From JADJLQ01 sp044227925 (GTDB taxonomy: Bacteria > Bacteroidota > Bacteroidia > Chitinophagales > Saprospiraceae): a stretch of DNA of 64,000 nucleotides. A program made the position numbers and the translations under genes. The notes under the pieces were generated by a model. It saw nothing but the letters and a program-made list of their open reading frames with translations, did no database searches and was not told the origin of the DNA. The DNA is taken from contig JBGAVW010000001.1 in assembly GCA_044227925.1 (NCBI GenBank), forward strand, positions 1 through 64,000, in the 5' to 3' direction. Positions 53,443 to 63,201 of this stretch are shown here, in pieces; the first letter of the stretch is position 1; every line of letters starts with the position of its first letter.

Positions 53443-56010
53443 CTAAAATTGTAAGATGTGTACAGGAAGATTTTCCTTCGTGGCGTCTGCTATATAATTT
53501 GTTTCCATTTCACAGGCATTTTCTATAAATGAATTAATATCTGAAATATTCCCGGGTGATTGGTTGGATGGATGATAGGCATGAAATGCACCTTCATGGA
53601 AATAATAAAACTCATCCGAATCAGGATGTAATGCCAGAATATGTACCCATTCATTTTTATACCATTCGAATACTTCAGGCGATGATTGTATGGCGTTGAG
53701 CACTACCTCCGGGTAATGTTCAACAATGACAAGCAATCGCACAGGATCATGGACTTCGATCATTTGCAGAGGCAGACCTGGGCGAAGATCCCCATCACTG
53801 CTATTTGCCACCCCAACCAGGCCCATAACATTATGAGGTAATTTCGTACCTGCTCCAAACTTATGATTATCGACCCGTGAAAAATAATACTCCAGATTGA
53901 TACCCCCACATACCAGACCGATGGGCTTCATGACTCCGGTCAGTATTTTACCATCCGGATCCTGTGTGCAGTCATACGAATTCATAAAGGCCCTTCGGTC
54001 AAGAAATAATTTTTTGGTGGTATTTCTACGACCTACGAAACAAAGGGAGTTAGTACCATGGCCAAGTTCAGGCCGTGGTTCGAACATAGAGACTGAACGC
54101 AATTGTATATCCTTTCTCACATTTTTTACCGGTTGTATGGTGTTGATTGATGCAAATCTTCTCGATCTCTCTTTAGCATTCAGGTCTAATGCGCGCTCAA
54201 AGGATTGTACATTTTGCTGGTGCCGTATTTTTAATTTTTCGCTCATAAAATCATCATCGTAAAATTCGATTTGATCAGCGGCTGTATCATGCATCCCTCC
54301 TATGAATTGAGTATCATCGGGTATACTTATCCCTTTCCCAATCAATAACTTTCTTACTTCTGTATGGTTGGCCATAAAAGCAAATACCCTGGCATTGACT
54401 GAACCAGGTCGTCCGCTGCATGCGCCGCAATCGTGGGCACTGTGATGTGGATTGTTTGCACTGCTGCTGCCGTGGGCTATTGAATAGATGATCTGTGCAA
54501 AATTTTCAGTAAGACCAATACTTCGCAGTACATTTTCTACCCTGGTAGCCATTTCCGTAGTAGTAAATCCTACCTGCAGGCCATTTTCCACATCATCCGG
54601 ATTTTTATTTTCTATTGTAAGGCTTGATTGTTTGTGCATGTGGGCATACGCGTTAGAGATAGCAGGGCTCATTTTGGGTAAAAACAAAGTTTGAATGATC
54701 TTTACCAATGCATAAAATCCCAGTATCAAAGAACTAATGACACCACCTATAAATGTATTCCAATAATCCGAATATAAAAATTCATGGCCTCTCGTCTCTG
54801 GTACCTTCGTTTCCCTGATCAGGTATTTGGGAAATACCGGGGCCGGGCAAAGTTTGTCAAAAAACAATCCATCTTGTTGTAAAAAATAAAATTCCACTCC
54901 AAAAAAACCAGGAGTGCCCAGCGTCTCACATTTTGGATCCATTGACTCAATATGCCGCCTCAAAGAACATTCCCTTTCATCTATACAAAATATAGCCTGG
55001 AAAGAATGGTCTCCATCCGTCTTTACCTTAGTATTTCTGGTTTTAAGTATGCCAGTGAGCACTTCATCATAATAACTCCACTCAAATGCATGTTGCCAGA
55101 GCATCAACACCTCCTGAAGTTCAGTCTTTGGTACCGAAGAAAATAAATTCAGTGGAGCTTCTTTTGTAATTTCGGATAGCGGTTTCCATTTACCCGCAAA
55201 ATGATATTCTAGTACATCGAGTTCTAATAACAATTCCAGATGTATAAAATCATACAGTGTACTATTTCTTTTATCATATAATGTGTTGGGTGCGTCTTCG
55301 AGACAAGAAATCAATCCACTCCAGCCAGGATGTGAAAATTGTTGGTCGAAAAGGTATTGTTCAAAATAGGCCTGATCGCCCACCAGCATTTTTAATAGAT
55401 CATTCACACCCAGTTTAACATCTAGTAATATAGCCCTGGTTCTATTGGTCTTAAAGAAGCTGACCTTACTCTTTTTCTCCAGTTGCCGGAGTGACGCGAT
55501 AAATCCATTTTCATCTCTGGGGAACTGTGCTGTGGCAATACCCTGGTCAAGATAACTGCATACTATTCGAAATAATATTGGTTGTACCTGGTCTTCGATT
55601 TCAATCCCATATGCAGACTTCCAGTTTTTTCTAAGTATGCCAATTCTTGGATTGATTTGAGTATCGTATTTTCCGGTAAGTAATTTTGATTTCCAGCTAA
55701 GGTGCTTTTCTTTACCTATATGCTGGATCAGTATTCGATCCAGTACCTCTTCTTTAATCCTGCCGTTGGTGTATAATTTTCTAAAGTCGTTTAATTCAAG
55801 GGTAACCTGATAGCCAAAAATAGTGCCTGCTTTGAAAATAGCATCGAAAAACTTCATGTGCTGGTACGCATGCAATGTATTGTGATGTATAAATTCCTTT
55901 ATGGGTGCCTGGGATGGCAGGTAATGCTTTATTTCATGCAATACGTGATGTAAGTCAAATTCGGTATGAGTAAGACTATGAATTATATGATTAGTGACTG
56001 GAGATGACAT
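53443..56010 (-). CDS. dabA: DabA: DUF2309 zinc subunit of inorganic carbon transporter
   Basis: About 855 residues from the ATG at 56010. The beta-carbonic-anhydrase-like zinc site is complete: C342 and D344 ('AIFCIDERECSLRRHIE'), H513 ('SIAHGSSSANNPHHSAHDCGACSGRPG') and C528, corresponding to C351/D353/H524/C539 of Halothiobacillus DabA. Other DUF2309 landmarks: 'KEFIHHNTLHAYQHMKF', 'LGTPGFFGVEF', 'GGINLEYYFSRVDNHKFGAGTKLPHNVMGLVGV'. It is cytosolic, bound to DabB. The start lies inside the 3' end of the SulP gene (20-base overlap), so translation is coupled. Confidence 0.92.
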   Translation of the reverse strand: MSSPVTNHIIHSLTHTEFDLHHVLHEIKHYLPSQAPIKEFIHHNTLHAYQHMKFFDAIFKAGTIFGYQVTLELNDFRKLYTNGRIKEEVLDRILIQHIGKEKHLSWKSKLLTGKYDTQINPRIGILRKNWKSAYGIEIEDQVQPILFRIVCSYLDQGIATAQFPRDENGFIASLRQLEKKSKVSFFKTNRTRAILLDVKLGVNDLLKMLVGDQAYFEQYLFDQQFSHPGWSGLISCLEDAPNTLYDKRNSTLYDFIHLELLLELDVLEYHFAGKWKPLSEITKEAPLNLFSSVPKTELQEVLMLWQHAFEWSYYDEVLTGILKTRNTKVKTDGDHSFQAIFCIDERECSLRRHIESMDPKCETLGTPGFFGVEFYFLQQDGLFFDKLCPAPVFPKYLIRETKVPETRGHEFLYSDYWNTFIGGVISSLILGFYALVKIIQTLFLPKMSPAISNAYAHMHKQSSLTIENKNPDDVENGLQVGFTTTEMATRVENVLRSIGLTENFAQIIYSIAHGSSSANNPHHSAHDCGACSGRPGSVNARVFAFMANHTEVRKLLIGKGISIPDDTQFIGGMHDTAADQIEFYDDDFMSEKLKIRHQQNVQSFERALDLNAKERSRRFASINTIQPVKNVRKDIQLRSVSMFEPRPELGHGTNSLCFVGRRNTTKKLFLDRRAFMNSYDCTQDPDGKILTGVMKPIGLVCGGINLEYYFSRVDNHKFGAGTKLPHNVMGLVGVANSSDGDLRPGLPLQMIEVHDPVRLLVIVEHYPEVVLNAIQSSPEVFEWYKNEWVHILALHPDSDEFYYFHEGAFHAYHPSNQSPGNISDINSFIENACEMETNYIADATKENLPVHILQF

Positions 56011-57598
56011 GGGATGAGTTTTCAATTTTATACGCTTCCTTAAAACCAACTAAGCTAAATTTAATGTTTTTCAGAGGTGATTTGATATCTCTGAACTCTT
56101 TGATGATTTCCAATACATCAAAATCTATATATTTTGTCTGGGAAGCATCGATGGTGACTCTTGTATTTTTTGGTAAATGATCCAGGGTGACCCGTATGGC
56201 CGCTTTATTTAAAAATGAAACTTCCTCTGACAGTTTAATATTAATTATATCTCCTTCGTGATGCTGATCTTTGTGGAAATAATAGGAATTTTTCAAGTTA
56301 CCAAGCAATATTGAAACGGCCGCCGTAACCAATCCTGCAAAAACGCCAATCAACAATCCTTCACCTTTTAATGGTTTATACAGACCAAGCAGATCTATTC
56401 CAATAATCACAGTTACGGTTACTATAAATGGGGCAAATTGGTACTTTCCGTTTTTCCACATTTGATTAAAGACTGAAAATTTACATAGTTTATAGCCCGT
56501 GATCAGCAATATAGCTGCTAATGCTGCCAGGGGAATAAGATTTAAAATTTTAGGTATACTCACCACACAGACGAATAATAATAAGCCGTGCGTAATGGTA
56601 GAAAGTTTGGTTTTTGCACCGGCATGCAAATTGGCAGAACTACGTACTATTACACTTGTAATGGGTAAACCACCGATGAGTCCCGAGATGCTATTACCTA
56701 TACCCTGAGCAAGCAATTCCCTGTTCGTATTGGTTGTATTTCTTTCCGGGTCCAGGTTATCTATTGCTTCAATACATAATAGAGTTTCCAATGAAGCGAT
56801 CAAAGCAATCATAATGCCGGTAATGATTACTTTGGAATTAAAAAAACCGGTGAAATCGGGTAAAGTAAAAAAACTGAAAAACTCTGAAGGACTTTGAGCT
56901 ATTTGCAATTTTACCAGATGCTCATCAGTGATGGTCAATGGGTTGTTCGTAATCTTAAATAGTTCATTCAAGACTACGGAGACAAAAACAGCAATAAGAG
57001 CTCCGGGAATAAATTTTACTTTTTTCTTGATGGCTGGTCTTTCCCAGATCACCATAATTAATATAGAAATTACACATATGAGCAGCACGCCCAGGTCTAT
57101 ATGTTGCAAAGGTTTGAGCAGGTCATGCCAGTCTTCATCTCCAATAGAAAATATTTCAGTCAATTGACCTTTTTCTTCTTTATCATGGCCGGTGGCATGG
57201 GGTATTTGTTTCGCTATAATCAATATACCTATACTGGTAAGCATACCTTTAATTACACTTGATGGAAAATAATTCGCAATACCACCTAATCTTGCCAGGC
57301 TCATTGCGATTTGCAACATCCCTGCAATCACCACGGCACATAAAAACAACCGAAAATCTCCGATGTTTGCTATGGCTGCAAATACTAAAGCCGCTAATCC
57401 AGCAGCGGGGCCACTCACACTGAGATTGGAATTGCTCATGGTACCAATGGCTACGCCACCAATAATACCGGCTATCAGTCCACTAAAGAAAGGTGCACCT
57501 GATGCCAAAGATATACCTAGACATAAGGGTAATGCCACCAGAAACACAACTAATCCTGCAGGTATATCCACTGCAAATTGAAAAGGTTTTTTACTCAT
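55991..57598 (-). CDS. SulP family anion transporter with STAS domain (bicarbonate/sulfate)
   Basis: 535 residues: about 12 membrane helices ('DIPAGLVVFLVALPLCLGISLASGAPFFSGLIAGIIGG', 'SGPAAGLAALVFAAI', 'AQGIGNSISGLIGGLPITSVIVRSSANLHAGAKTKLSTITHGLLLF') and a C-terminal STAS domain (about 440-525, 'RVTIDASQTKYIDFDVLEIIKEFRDI'). SulP proteins carry sulfate or, as in BicA, bicarbonate. Being the first gene of an operon with dabA and dabB favours bicarbonate (inference). Confidence 0.92.
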   Translation of the reverse strand: MSKKPFQFAVDIPAGLVVFLVALPLCLGISLASGAPFFSGLIAGIIGGVAIGTMSNSNLSVSGPAAGLAALVFAAIANIGDFRLFLCAVVIAGMLQIAMSLARLGGIANYFPSSVIKGMLTSIGILIIAKQIPHATGHDKEEKGQLTEIFSIGDEDWHDLLKPLQHIDLGVLLICVISILIMVIWERPAIKKKVKFIPGALIAVFVSVVLNELFKITNNPLTITDEHLVKLQIAQSPSEFFSFFTLPDFTGFFNSKVIITGIMIALIASLETLLCIEAIDNLDPERNTTNTNRELLAQGIGNSISGLIGGLPITSVIVRSSANLHAGAKTKLSTITHGLLLFVCVVSIPKILNLIPLAALAAILLITGYKLCKFSVFNQMWKNGKYQFAPFIVTVTVIIGIDLLGLYKPLKGEGLLIGVFAGLVTAAVSILLGNLKNSYYFHKDQHHEGDIINIKLSEEVSFLNKAAIRVTLDHLPKNTRVTIDASQTKYIDFDVLEIIKEFRDIKSPLKNIKFSLVGFKEAYKIENSSHVISSH

Positions 57599-57626
57599 AT
57601 TGTAAATTAGAATATGGCCAGATTGT

Positions 57627-57640
57627 AATCAGACCTGATT
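57627..57640. promoter_or_regulatory. Palindrome AATCAG-AC-CTGATT upstream of SulP-dabAB
   Basis: A perfect 6+6 bp inverted repeat with a 2-base spacer, 29 bases upstream of the SulP start codon. It may be an operator for the carbon-uptake operon; no regulator gene lies nearby. Confidence 0.35.
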
Positions 57641-57724
57641 TGTAGATTAGAAAAATAAATTATAAGAAATAAAAAAAATATACGGCCTGATGAATATACT
57701 CATGGCCAGTCTTACTATAGGAAA

Positions 57725-58042
57725 TTACACGATATCTGGGGGATGGATGAGGGTGGCTTTAAAAGATTTCGATTTAATTTCAGCGGTGTGCCTTAAAATG
57801 TAATCGAAAGAGATATACAAATGGGTATCCTTTGGCTTTTCAAATGAAATGAATTTTTCATCGTCATCAATTTCTTTTTCTTGCTCTTGCGATTCTCCAT
57901 TTTCCCCGGTTTCTATATCACTAAGGACATCGCCATTCATGCAAATTGTAAGATTAGATACCATGTAGTACAGATCACTTACTGTAGTGAGTGATACAGC
58001 CATTAAAAGTAAAATACTGATTGACTTTAAAAAAACACGCAT
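57725..58042 (-). CDS. Small exported hypothetical protein
   Basis: 105 residues: signal peptide or membrane anchor ('RVFLKSISILLLMAVSLTTVSDLYYMV'), an acidic middle ('GENGESQEQEKEIDDDEKF') and a short hydrophilic C-terminus ending 'HPPDIV'. I do not recognise the family. It is upstream of the SulP gene on the same strand with a 126-base gap. Confidence 0.55.
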   Translation of the reverse strand: MRVFLKSISILLLMAVSLTTVSDLYYMVSNLTICMNGDVLSDIETGENGESQEQEKEIDDDEKFISFEKPKDTHLYISFDYILRHTAEIKSKSFKATLIHPPDIV

Positions 58043-58183
58043 GAATCCATAAAACGTAAAGATGAAAATTTTTTTTGACAGTTATGTTAAAAAATACTTA
58101 ATGGTGAATCATGCGTAGTGTATTGAAATGTAATCTACAAATTTTAATTTTAGCTTTCTATATTCACATTAATCAGTACTGCT

Positions 58184-59266
58184 TTGGAGCCATTAAAAGA
58201 AATGTTCAATGAAACCTACTTCAATACACTTACGGAAGTAGTCAAATCCGAATATGCGTTGCTAAATAAGAAAAAATTTATAGATGATCTTTTATGTAAC
58301 CTTAAGGATAAAGAATTAAATGAAAGAATGTCCCATACTTCCCTAACGCTCGGATTTCATCTGCCCCGGGATTTCAAGGCTAGTATCCATATTTTAGATA
58401 AAGTGGTGAGCAAAATGAAGACAGGCTATACTTCAATGGTCTTTCCTGATTTTGTCGCAAAATATGGGATGGAGCATATGGATTTTTCCCTGGAAGCTCT
58501 TAAAAGATATACTGTTTTTGGATCGTCAGAGTTTGCGATCCGAGTTTTTCTAAAAAAAGACTTTGATAAAACAATAACGGCTATGAATACCTGGGCTGAG
58601 GACCCAAACCTTCATGTTCGCAGATTATCTTCTGAAGGCAGCCGGCCGAGGCTCCCCTGGTCTTTCAAACTAGATCAGGTAATCAGTAATCCGCACCTAA
58701 CCAAGCAAATATTAGTAAAGTTAAAATCAGATCCGGAGCTGTATGTACGCAAATCTGTTGCTAATCACTTAAATGATATATCCAAAGATCACCCCGAATA
58801 TATGATCGCCCTGGTAAAAACATGGGATCAATCGAATGCAGATACTGCCTGGATTATAAAACACGCCAGCCGTACCCTGATCAAACAAGGACATCCAAAA
58901 GCATTAAAGCTGTTTGATGCTCATAGTCAAGCTAAAGTAAATCTCAACTATTTTACCATAAGTCCATCAAAAATAAAACTCGGTGAGAAAATTTCGATCC
59001 ATCTTGGATTCAAATCGACTTCAAGGTCACCACAAAAACTGATCATTGATTACATAGTGCATTATGTAAAAAAACAGGGTGGCAGTTCACCAAAAGTATT
59101 TAAATGGACTGAATTAACCCTGTTGCCCGGTCAGGAAATTGAGCTCATTAAAAATCAAAAGATCATTGATTTTACTACGAGGGTACACCATCCCGGAATA
59201 CATAAAATAGAAATTCAAATCAATGGCAGGCCAATGGCAGAAGGTAATTTTATTTTACTAAAATGA
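58184..59266 (+). CDS. DNA alkylation repair protein (AlkD-like, HEAT-repeat DNA glycosylase)
   Basis: 360 residues of tandem alpha-helical HEAT-like repeats with the family signature 'LHVRRLSSEGSRPRLPWSFKLD' and 'LYVRKSVANHLNDISKDHPEYMIALVKTW', plus 'ADTAWIIKHASRTLIKQGHPKAL'. A C-terminal beta domain (about 255-360, 'KLGEKISIHLGFKSTS...LIIDYIVHYVKK') follows, as in the longer members. It excises alkylated purines. The TTG at 58184 is preferred over the ATG at 58202 because 'EPLKEMFNE' is part of the conserved N-terminus. Confidence 0.88.
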   Translation: MEPLKEMFNETYFNTLTEVVKSEYALLNKKKFIDDLLCNLKDKELNERMSHTSLTLGFHLPRDFKASIHILDKVVSKMKTGYTSMVFPDFVAKYGMEHMDFSLEALKRYTVFGSSEFAIRVFLKKDFDKTITAMNTWAEDPNLHVRRLSSEGSRPRLPWSFKLDQVISNPHLTKQILVKLKSDPELYVRKSVANHLNDISKDHPEYMIALVKTWDQSNADTAWIIKHASRTLIKQGHPKALKLFDAHSQAKVNLNYFTISPSKIKLGEKISIHLGFKSTSRSPQKLIIDYIVHYVKKQGGSSPKVFKWTELTLLPGQEIELIKNQKIIDFTTRVHHPGIHKIEIQINGRPMAEGNFILLK

Positions 59267-59291
59267 GCATAATGTGTAATTCTCACAATAT

Positions 59292-59772
59292 ATGAAGAAA
59301 TTAAAGTTATCTAAAGACATAACTATGGATCAATTTAATCAGGGTTATTGGTATGCAGCTGAAATCAAGGCTTTTGCGAAAGAAATAGGTATTCGGAATT
59401 TTTCCTTGCTCCGAAAGGATGAATTGGAATACCTGATTAAAAAGCACATTATTACAGGTCGGGTTAAAGATAAAATCAGGGTCATGGTATAGACTGAATA
59501 GATGGAGAGATGACCAGGTAACTAAAAGTATAATGATTTGCTACGGAGACCTGATTCATGAATTTATCAGATTGAATGATCCTGAAGTCAAATTTGACAG
59601 GATACCAGTTGGACGATATATTAATTTTATTGCCGATTATATGGCCAATGAAGAGAACCCTACAAGGCAACAAGCTATCGGTGCATGGAAGAAGCTTAAA
59701 AACCAAAATATTGAAAAAGAATATTCAGCTTGGAAAAAACATAATCAGAAATGGCTTGAATCTTTTGTTTAA
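59292..59772 (+). pseudogene. SAP-domain protein gene, frameshifted
   Basis: The first frame (59292-59492) gives 66 residues with a SAP-like motif ('MDQFNQGYWYAAEIKAFAKEIGIRNFSLLRKDELEYLIKKHI'). The adjacent frame continues as 'SGSWYRLNRWRDDQVTKS...CYGDLIHEFIRLNDPEVKFDRIPVGRYINFIADYMA...ARQQAIGAWKKLK'-type sequence to 59772, like the C-terminal domain (DUF6434) of SAP proteins. Removing one A from the run at 59472-59475 joins them into one 159-residue protein. So this is a frameshift mutation, a slippage site or a sequencing error. The gene follows the DNA-repair gene by 25 bases. Confidence 0.7.
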
Positions 59773-59796
59773 ATCCAGCCCCATTACTTAAATTTT

Positions 59797-62700
59797 TTAT
59801 GGTTTTATCACTTTCTTTTCCGGTACTTTAAGCAGTGGCATATTAAGTGCTTTGAATTTTTCATTAAACGGTTTTGCTTCCGTCTCCATTATTTTTTCAA
59901 ATTCTTGTTCAAAACCTGTCCAGGTATTATCCAGATCTTTTAAACGTTCATGGTACCCTTTTGGAATACTGGGTTCGTATGTATCCAGGTTGTTTTTTAC
60001 ATAGAAAAACTCAGAAATGATACCAGCTGGCCAATTTAGCGCATCCTGGAATCCCTTTTGTCTCAGTTCTACTACCTGGGTTTGCCATTCTTTTAATTTT
60101 ATTGTCAATGTTTCGCTTGCTTTTCTCAAATCATCCGAGTTGGGTTCGGATTTGATTCTTTCGTATATACCATCGAGCTGATTTTTTATTTCCTGAGCTG
60201 ATTTCATTTTGCGCTGGATTTCAGAAATGCGATAGGTAAGTGATTTTAACATCGCCTGTTGCTGATCCCATAACTCCTGTGGAATTTTATTTGAAGGCAT
60301 ATCCAGTAAAACTATATCCACTTCCTGGTTTTCATTTCCAAAGGCCATTCGAGCTTTATATATTCCGGGAGCTACTTTATATCCACGATAATCCGCTTCC
60401 AGGATAAAGTCTTTTGATTTTTCCAGTCCCTGTGTCCGAAGATCCCAATAAAACGTATTCATGCCTTTTTGAATAAGAGGTGTATCGACATTAGGAGCTG
60501 CCAGGTTACCCCTGTCTGCCTGCATATTTACAGACGATAAAGATTTTTTACCTGTATATTTTCTTATGACATCACCATTGGCATTGCGTATTTCCAGGCT
60601 CAGGTTAGAATTGCCACTGGTATCTGAAATATAATAATTTAGCATTACGCCTTCTGCAGGATTTTGTCCAAAACCATGTTCAGTAATTAAATAAAAAGGC
60701 GGCGGGCCAGGCAATCGGTATTGTGGTTTGGGTGAAAACAACTGCATTTGTTTGGTAATTTTTCCTTTTGATTCCTGTATAGCAGAAAGATCATCCAATA
60801 TCCAAAAAGACCTGCCAGCCGTAGATGCAGCCAATGAATTATCTCGAATAGTAAGATCGGTAACAGGCACAACAGGCAGATTGAGTTGGACTTTGGTAAA
60901 TTTGTTTCCACCATCAAATGAAATATAAAATCCTCTTTCAGCGCCTGCATACAGGAGTCCGGGTACTTTAGTATCTTCCCTTATCACTCTAAAGAAATCA
61001 TCCTGATTGATATCTTCGCCTATTTTTTTCCAGGTTACCCCATAGTCTGTAGACTTATATGAATAGTTAGAAAAGTCATTAAACTTATATCGATTAGCGG
61101 CAATGTAAATAGTACCTTTTTCGTGAGGAGATAATTCAAGGCTATGAATACTGCACTCAGGTAATCCAGGCGGAGTAATGTTTTTCCAGGTTTTTCCACC
61201 ATCTTTAGTGATATGGACCAAGCCACAGTCTGAACCTGTAAAAATTACATCTTTTTCGTGTATGGATTCTGCTATCGAATATATCGTGTTGTAATTTTCT
61301 CCTCCGGCACCTTCATTAGTAAAAGGTCCCCCTCCATCCAATTGTTTATTTTCATCATCACGTGTGAGGTCAGGACTGATGATATCCCAGGACAAACCAC
61401 CATCTATGGTTTTAAATAAGACATTTCCACCATAATACATTGTTTTTACATTATGTGGAGAATTTACCAATGGTGCATTCCAGTTGTATCTGTATTTCAT
61501 GTTCTTGGCCTGATACCCCAGGTTGGTCATAGGGTAGGGTTGAATGTCCTTGGCCTGCATGGTAACTTTGTCTAATAAGCTGATACGACCATTAAAACAT
61601 CCACCGTATAAAATCCGGGGATTAGAATAATCATCCAAAGCCACAGTGGCACTCTCACAGCCTGGCCCGTTAAACCAATGTCTTGAAAGTATGCCGTAAT
61701 CCGGAGTTTGGGAAGGAATGGCCACTGATAAATTATCCTGCTGACCGCCATACACCCAAAATGGAATTTGTTTATCTGCTGTAATCCTGTAGAATTGGGC
61801 TGTAGGCTGATTGTTAAAAGTAGACCAGGTCTTTCCCTTATTAAATGAGATGGTAGCACCACCATCTTCTGCCATAGCAATGATATTGTTTTTCGTCGGA
61901 TGCAGCCATAAATCATGACAATCTCCATGTATCACACGCATATCCTCAAATGTTTTACCACCATCTATTGATTTCATTAATGGTGCATTAAGAGCATAGA
62001 CTACATTTTCATTAGTAGGATCTGCAAATACTTCCATATAATACCAGGATCGGGCGGTAATGATTTGATTATTCGACATTTGAATCCAAGTTGCACCGGC
62101 ATCATCAGATCTATACATACCCGATTTGGATTTTTCAGCCTCCACTATAGCATATATTCTATTGGGATCGGACTGGGCTATGGATAAGCCTATTTTACCC
62201 ATTTCTGCAGGCAGTCCGGTTACTATTTTTTTCCAGGTTTCGCCTGCATCCGTACTTTTATAGACAGCCGATCCCGGCCCACCACTTTCGACTTTCCAAG
62301 GATATCGCCTGTGTTGCCAACTGGCTGCATACAGTATCCTGGTATTGTTTTTATCCATTACCAGACTTGAGATACCGGTATTTTCATCTATATACAATGT
62401 TTTTCTCCAGGTATGACCCCCATCGATTGTTTTATAAACACCTCTTTCAGTACCGGCTCCATGCAAGGGGCCTTGTGCTCCAATATACACGATATTGTGG
62501 TCACGTGGGTCTATGACCACATCGGAGATATGTCGTGTTTTTTCCAGGCCAATATTTTTCCAGGTCTTACCGGCGTCAGTAGATTTATATACACCGTCGC
62601 CAAATGTGGTCATTACTCCCCGTACTGCATGTTCTCCGGATCCTATGTAAACCACATTAGGATCACTGTCAGCTACAGCAATATCTCCAATAGTATTGGT

Positions 62701-63027
62701 GGTAAAAAAACCATCCGAAATATTAAACCAATTTTGACCACCATCTTCTGTTTTCCATACCCCTCCTCCGGTGTATCCAGCATAAAATACCATTTCCTGA
62801 CCTGGAACACCGCAAATAGCGTTTGCCCGTCCTCCCCGGAAAGGGCCTATATTACGCCATTTTAGACCTTCGTATAGTTTAGGATCTATGGTCATTGAAG
62901 GTGCTGCAGATGATGGAATCGCAGCAGGAGTTTGCAGTGCTGATTTTTTATTTTTTGGTTGTGAATAACTAAGTGCAGGTAAAAAAAATAGTACTATCAA
63001 AAAGGCAAATTGAATCTTACATTTCAT
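59797..63027 (-). CDS. Secreted VPS10/sortilin-type BNR-repeat beta-propeller protein
   Basis: 1076 residues with a signal peptide ('IQFAFLIVLFFLPALSYSQ'). Most of the chain (about 55-740) is a series of BNR/sortilin blades, each with S/T-x-D-G/A-G-x-T-W ('KTEDGGQNWFNIS', 'KSTDAGKTWKNIG', 'KTIDGGHTWRKTL', 'RSDDAGATWIQM', 'KTIDGGLSWDIIS', 'ITKDGGKTWKNIT'), typical of the large Bacteroidota 'WD40/YVTN/BNR-like' exoproteins. The last 330 residues combine a beta domain and a helical, coiled-coil-like segment ('YRISEIQRKMKSAQEIKNQLDGIYERIK'). Function unproven; no glycosidase or peptidase site is recognised. Confidence 0.85.
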   Translation of the reverse strand: MKCKIQFAFLIVLFFLPALSYSQPKNKKSALQTPAAIPSSAAPSMTIDPKLYEGLKWRNIGPFRGGRANAICGVPGQEMVFYAGYTGGGVWKTEDGGQNWFNISDGFFTTNTIGDIAVADSDPNVVYIGSGEHAVRGVMTTFGDGVYKSTDAGKTWKNIGLEKTRHISDVVIDPRDHNIVYIGAQGPLHGAGTERGVYKTIDGGHTWRKTLYIDENTGISSLVMDKNNTRILYAASWQHRRYPWKVESGGPGSAVYKSTDAGETWKKIVTGLPAEMGKIGLSIAQSDPNRIYAIVEAEKSKSGMYRSDDAGATWIQMSNNQIITARSWYYMEVFADPTNENVVYALNAPLMKSIDGGKTFEDMRVIHGDCHDLWLHPTKNNIIAMAEDGGATISFNKGKTWSTFNNQPTAQFYRITADKQIPFWVYGGQQDNLSVAIPSQTPDYGILSRHWFNGPGCESATVALDDYSNPRILYGGCFNGRISLLDKVTMQAKDIQPYPMTNLGYQAKNMKYRYNWNAPLVNSPHNVKTMYYGGNVLFKTIDGGLSWDIISPDLTRDDENKQLDGGGPFTNEGAGGENYNTIYSIAESIHEKDVIFTGSDCGLVHITKDGGKTWKNITPPGLPECSIHSLELSPHEKGTIYIAANRYKFNDFSNYSYKSTDYGVTWKKIGEDINQDDFFRVIREDTKVPGLLYAGAERGFYISFDGGNKFTKVQLNLPVVPVTDLTIRDNSLAASTAGRSFWILDDLSAIQESKGKITKQMQLFSPKPQYRLPGPPPFYLITEHGFGQNPAEGVMLNYYISDTSGNSNLSLEIRNANGDVIRKYTGKKSLSSVNMQADRGNLAAPNVDTPLIQKGMNTFYWDLRTQGLEKSKDFILEADYRGYKVAPGIYKARMAFGNENQEVDIVLLDMPSNKIPQELWDQQQAMLKSLTYRISEIQRKMKSAQEIKNQLDGIYERIKSEPNSDDLRKASETLTIKLKEWQTQVVELRQKGFQDALNWPAGIISEFFYVKNNLDTYEPSIPKGYHERLKDLDNTWTGFEQEFEKIMETEAKPFNEKFKALNMPLLKVPEKKVIKP

Positions 63028-63148
63028 AAAAGTGAAGATAATAAAATATGGATACCTCCAGATTATCCTTATGATTTCAGCGGAAATTTAGATTGAGCCG
63101 AGCTCAATATTAACGAGCAATACCCAAGAGTTAAAATTAAATTTATTA

Positions 63149-63179
63149 TTTGAATTTAGTCTAAATAAATATAAGTTTG
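63149..63179 (+). promoter_or_regulatory. Consensus Bacteroidota promoter TTTG-N19-TAAGTTTG
   Basis: TTTG (63149-63152), a 19-base spacer and TAAGTTTG (63172-63179) match the Bacteroidota sigma-factor consensus exactly. It drives the TonB receptor gene starting at 63202 with a leader of about 15 bases. Confidence 0.75.
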
Positions 63180-63201
63180 CGACTGAATATAAAATAATAT
63201 C

